In this document: positions 32,884-35,345 of the stretch, one piece after another | How positions within the stretch are numbered: position 1 is the first letter of the stretch | Layout: each line of letters opens with the position of its first letter | Assembly (NCBI RefSeq): GCF_001476905.1 | Contig: NZ_LDTE01000096.1 | Span: 1-35,345, forward strand | DNA length: 35,345 nt | Source of the DNA: Sphingomonas sanguinis | GTDB lineage: Bacteria; Pseudomonadota; Alphaproteobacteria; Sphingomonadales; Sphingomonadaceae | Reading direction: 5' to 3' | Notes under the pieces: generated by a model | The model's input: only the letters and a program-made list of their open reading frames with translations | Told to the model about the DNA's origin: nothing | The model's database searches: none | Made by a program: the position numbers and the translations under genes

Positions 32884-33723
32884 ATGCGGCTGCGCTCGCT
32901 GCTGTTCGTGCCCGGCGACCGGCCGGACCGGATGGCCAAGGCGCTGGGTCTGGGCGCGGACGCGCTGATCCTCGACCTGGAGGATGCGGTTGACCCCGAC
33001 GCGAAACCCGCCGCGCGACAGGCGGTGGCAGCGTTCCTGGCCCAGCCCCGGGATCACGGCGTGCAGCTGTTCGTGCGGATCAACCCGATCGACGGGCCGC
33101 TGGCGACGGAGGACCTGGCCGCGATCCTGCCCGCCCGGCCCGACGGCATCGTCCTTCCCAAGGCGGAGGGGCTGGTCAGCCTGCACGCACTGGCGGCGCG
33201 CGGGGTGGCGCATATCCCCATCCTGCCCATCGTCACCGAAACCCCGACCGCCCTGTTCCGGCTGGGCGAATATGCGGGCTCCAGCCTGCCGCTCGCAGGG
33301 CTCACCTGGGGCGCGGAGGACCTGCCCGCCGCGATCGGTGCGACTACGGCGCGCGAGGCGGACGGCAGCTATACCGCCCCCTATCAGCTCGCCCGTTCGC
33401 TGACCCTGTTCGCCGCCCATGCCGCGGGCACCGCCGCGATCGAGACGGTCTATCCCGATTTCCGTGATCTGGACGGGCTGGCCGCCTATGCCGCGCGGGG
33501 TCAGCGGGACGGCTTTACCGGCATGATGGCGATCCATCCGGCGCAGGTGCCGGTCATCAACGCCGCCTTCACCCCCTCGGACCAGGATATCGCCCGCGCC
33601 CGGGCGATCGTCGACCTGTTCGCCGCGAACCGCGGCGCGGGCGCGCTACAGCTGGACGGCAAGATGGTCGATGCGCCGCACCTGAAGGCGGCACAGGCGC
33701 TACTCGCCCGCGCGCGCGCCTGA
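32884..33723 (+). CDS. CitE-like CoA ester lyase (HpcH/HpaI aldolase/citrate lyase family)
   Basis: 279 residues. MRLRSLLFVPGDRPDRMAKA, GADALILDLEDAVDPDAK (the ExxD metal site region), QLFVRINPIDG, GIVLPKAEG, IPILPIVTETPTALF, LTWGAEDLPAAIG, AIETVYPDFRD, GFTGMMAIHPAQVPVINAAF. This is the CitE/Mcl group (L-malyl-CoA or (S)-citramalyl-CoA type lyases). The lack of citD/citF genes argues against citrate lyase. The exact CoA ester is not decided by sequence. It is 5 bases after galE and probably co-transcribed, although the functions are not obviously linked. It converges with the PAP2 gene and overlaps it by 24 bases. Confidence 0.93.
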   Translation: MRLRSLLFVPGDRPDRMAKALGLGADALILDLEDAVDPDAKPAARQAVAAFLAQPRDHGVQLFVRINPIDGPLATEDLAAILPARPDGIVLPKAEGLVSLHALAARGVAHIPILPIVTETPTALFRLGEYAGSSLPLAGLTWGAEDLPAAIGATTAREADGSYTAPYQLARSLTLFAAHAAGTAAIETVYPDFRDLDGLAAYAARGQRDGFTGMMAIHPAQVPVINAAFTPSDQDIARARAIVDLFAANRGAGALQLDGKMVDAPHLKAAQALLARARA

Positions 33724-34437
33724 GGCTTTGGCCCAAGAGGTGCGCGCGGCGGCAGTCGCCCACCACCATCCCAGCGCCCAGAGCGTGCCGAAGCACCAGC
33801 CCGCCGCGACGTCCGACGGCCAGTGCACGCCCAGATAGACCCGACTGACCCCGATCGCGCCGACCAGCACCACGGCCAGCAGCACGATCATATGACGCAA
33901 CCGCCGGTTCCGCGTCGCCTGGGTCGCGAGCGCCGCCAGCGTCAGATAGACCATGGCTCCACCCGCCGCATGGCCGCTGGGAAAGCTGGCATTATGGACA
34001 TCGACCCAGTGCGGCACCAGGTCGGGCCGGGTGCGTGCGACCAGATGCTTGACCAAGGTAACGACCGCGCCGCCGCTGATCCCCGCCGCCACCGTCGCGA
34101 TCGCCGTCAGCCACCAGCCGCGCGCCAGCAGCAATAGCGCCGCGCCCGCGACCATCAGGATCAGCACCGGCACGCTGCCCAGCGCGGTGAAATCGACCGC
34201 CACCGCCCTGAGCGCGGTCGACTGGGCATGTGCCCGCAATCCGGTCAGGATCGCGCGATCCCAGGCAAAGGGCCAGTGATCGACCAGCAAGCCCACCACC
34301 AGCAGCAACGCCAGCGCCGCGCCCCCGGCCGCCAGTCCCCGCAAGGCCAGAGGTAGGCTCGCCAGCCCCGGCGACTCGGCCGCCTGCGATTCGGTGGAAA
34401 GCGCCAAGTCGTTTTCAAGCGATTCGTGCGGCTTCAT
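33700..34437 (-). CDS. PAP2-family membrane phosphatase
   Basis: 245 residues with about six membrane segments. Phosphatase motifs: KHLVARTRPD (KxxxxxxRP), FPSGHAAGG (PSGH) and GVSRVYLGVHWPSDV (SRxxxxxHxxxD), all intact. An N-terminal 35-residue polar segment precedes TM1 (ALALLLVVGLLVDHWPF). Family members dephosphorylate lipid carriers such as undecaprenyl pyrophosphate or phosphatidic acid. The ATG at 34437 is preceded by no convincing AGGAG, and the last 24 bases overlap the CitE-like gene on the other strand. Substrate not decidable here. Confidence 0.92.
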   Translation of the reverse strand: MKPHESLENDLALSTESQAAESPGLASLPLALRGLAAGGAALALLLVVGLLVDHWPFAWDRAILTGLRAHAQSTALRAVAVDFTALGSVPVLILMVAGAALLLLARGWWLTAIATVAAGISGGAVVTLVKHLVARTRPDLVPHWVDVHNASFPSGHAAGGAMVYLTLAALATQATRNRRLRHMIVLLAVVLVGAIGVSRVYLGVHWPSDVAAGWCFGTLWALGWWWATAAARTSWAKASGARAGE

Positions 34438-34518
34438 GACTTCGGAACTTCCATGGCGATGCTGTGACGATGCCTAGGGTAAAGCGCAAGCTCGGGCCCT
34501 GATCGTCTCGGAAAAACC

Positions 34519-34603
34519 GGCCTATTTCAGCGCGTTCTAAACCCGGGTACTTATCGATCTCTTCGTTCGATCACGGTCATTCGAAAAACGGGTTTGTCAG
34601 GCC
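34519..34603 (+). promoter_or_regulatory. nested inverted repeats in the leader of the small membrane peptide gene
   Basis: GGCCT (34519-34523) and AGGCC (34599-34603) flank AAACCCG (34539-34545) and CGGGTTT (34589-34595), so the leader could fold with two stacked stems. This lies 65 bases upstream of the ATG at 34668. Likely a structured 5' leader or a chance fold; only short stems. Confidence 0.25.
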
Positions 34604-34667
34604 GATTCTTTTGATGCAGAAATGTCCTACACCGGCACAAAGATCGGTGGGAGAGGAATGCCAAACC

Positions 34668-34793
34668 ATGGACGAACACGCCATCCTACCTATCAATCGC
34701 CTGTTGATTCTGACGTTCGGCGCTGTCGTGAGTTGGCTGGCGGTGGGCGGCGTTGCGCTCGGTGCCTCCGCGCTGGTCAAACAGCTGCTCTGA
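34668..34793 (+). CDS. 41-residue single-pass membrane peptide
   Basis: ATG 34668 begins MDEHAILPINRLLILTFGAV, then VSWLAVGGVALGASALVKQLL, one strong membrane helix (about residues 11-36) with Lys near the end. GAGAGGA lies 9-10 bases before the ATG. It is flanked by spacers without other genes and stands alone. The composition supports a small membrane protein of the kind that tunes membrane complexes, but no family is recognised and a chance hydrophobic frame cannot be excluded. Confidence 0.5.
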   Translation: MDEHAILPINRLLILTFGAVVSWLAVGGVALGASALVKQLL

Positions 34794-35345
34794 TCGACCT
34801 TTTCACTTTCCCCACGGCATAACAGGATCGGTCGCTCCTCTGGTCGAGCGGCCGATTTCCGCGCATGATCGGAATGGCATGACGCGCGGCGTCCGCATGG
34901 GGACGAATCTGCAGCGATGCTTCCCCGCGACGGTGGGTTCGCCGCCTACCATGATGAGCCTTTAGAATGGCTGATTTTGGTCAATCCGCACACTGTTGCT
35001 GGTGTGAATACTTCCGCCCGTGCTCTCAGAAAATTCTCCACATTGTGTGTTGGGGGGAGGGTAAATATTCGCTGTACCAAGCGATCTATCATAACAGGCG
35101 CTGACTGATAGAATCGAACGCTCGCGGCTTGACGAGGCTTCACCATGCCCTGTGGCCGCCGCAGTTCAGCGAACTCATACACTTCGATGCAGAAACCAAA
35201 CACCAAGGTGCAGACCGTCATCGATGTGCAACTCGCCTTGACTGGCGACCTAGGGTCCAAACCCAATCAGCATCTTGAGTGGTGACAGTTTTCCTGATTC
35301 ACTGGCGTGTGGATCAGGAGGAATGAGGCCTGTCCCTTATAAACA
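34794..35345. other. spacer with no convincing gene; possible transposon end at the edge
   Basis: These 552 bases show no RNA gene or coding frame that I would defend. A 106-codon minus-strand frame (34946-35266) has irregular codon use and no ribosome site. The region is less GC-rich than the rest. The last 16 bases (CTGTCCCTTATAAACA, 35330-35345) match the Tn5/IS50 inside-end consensus CTGTCTCTTATACACA at 14 of 16 positions, so the window may end in the left terminal repeat of an IS4/IS50-like element. Confidence 0.35.

Noticed and set aside
34946..35266. 106-codon minus-strand frame near the right edge
   Set aside because: Irregular codon use, no ribosome site and no family resemblance; not called.
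35330..35345. sequencing adapter contamination (Nextera mosaic end)
   Set aside because: Two mismatches and no continuing adapter sequence; a natural transposon end fits at least as well, so it is kept only as a tentative finding.
1..35345. CRISPR arrays, rRNA or a restriction/defence system
   Set aside because: No regularly spaced repeats, no rRNA-like stretch, and no nuclease or methylase genes of a defence type were seen.

Overview
The window is about 35 kb of high-GC DNA with the gene content, codon use and intergenic repeats of a sphingomonad alphaproteobacterium (most likely Sphingomonas). This assignment is inferred from protein family resemblance, the RcGTA-like cluster and the chemotaxis layout. 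No search was run.

Region 1 (1-10.5 kb). A partial OmpA-like barrel gene (1-716, minus) is followed by what looks like a broken gene-transfer-agent (GTA) cluster read on the minus strand from 10235 leftward. In order it holds a small terminase-like gene, large terminase, portal, a DUF6127-like protein, prohead protease, HK97-type capsid, head-tail connector, a stub of the tail tube gene, and at the far end the 3' stub of a tail-tip protein plus a DUF2793 protein. The connector runs out of frame into what looks like the 3' end of a DUF3168-type gene. The tail tube stops after about 46 residues. Everything from the tape measure to most of the tail tip is missing. In its place, on the opposite strand, lie the 3' end of a GH108-type endolysin gene, an intact 3-TM GTA-type holin gene, a lipoprotein gene and a small ORF. 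After these come a LuxR-type regulator with a palindrome just upstream, a small companion gene, a 4-TM protein whose ribosome binding site lies in a perfect 13-bp hairpin, a winged-helix regulator and a 57-codon gene. A tRNA-Val(TAC) gene follows the GTA cluster.

Region 2 (10.5-15.3 kb). After a nested inverted-repeat intergenic region come a Tat-exported GH127 beta-L-arabinofuranosidase, then poxB (pyruvate:quinone dehydrogenase) overlapping a FUSC-type membrane protein gene.

Region 3 (15.3-28.9 kb). A large minus-strand chemotaxis locus: STAS protein, cheY, cheA, cheW, MCP, cheW, soluble poly-HAMP-like MCP, then, behind a strong hairpin and a possible promoter, MCP, cheW, cheR, cheB and a soluble MCP-like coiled-coil protein. 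The two later cheW copies and the flanking MCP 3' ends are nearly identical, which points to recent duplication or gene conversion. No cheZ or cheD is recognised. The terminal MCP-like protein has a DxxxQ helix and an acidic C-terminal tail ending in Phe, so it is a candidate CheY-phosphate regulator.

Region 4 (29-35.3 kb). Housekeeping and metabolic genes: arylamine N-acetyltransferase, Sua5/TsaC-type threonylcarbamoyl-AMP synthase, msrA, galE, a CitE-like lyase, a PAP2 phosphatase and a small membrane peptide. The last 550 bases hold no convincing gene. The final 16 bases resemble a Tn5/IS50-type transposon end.
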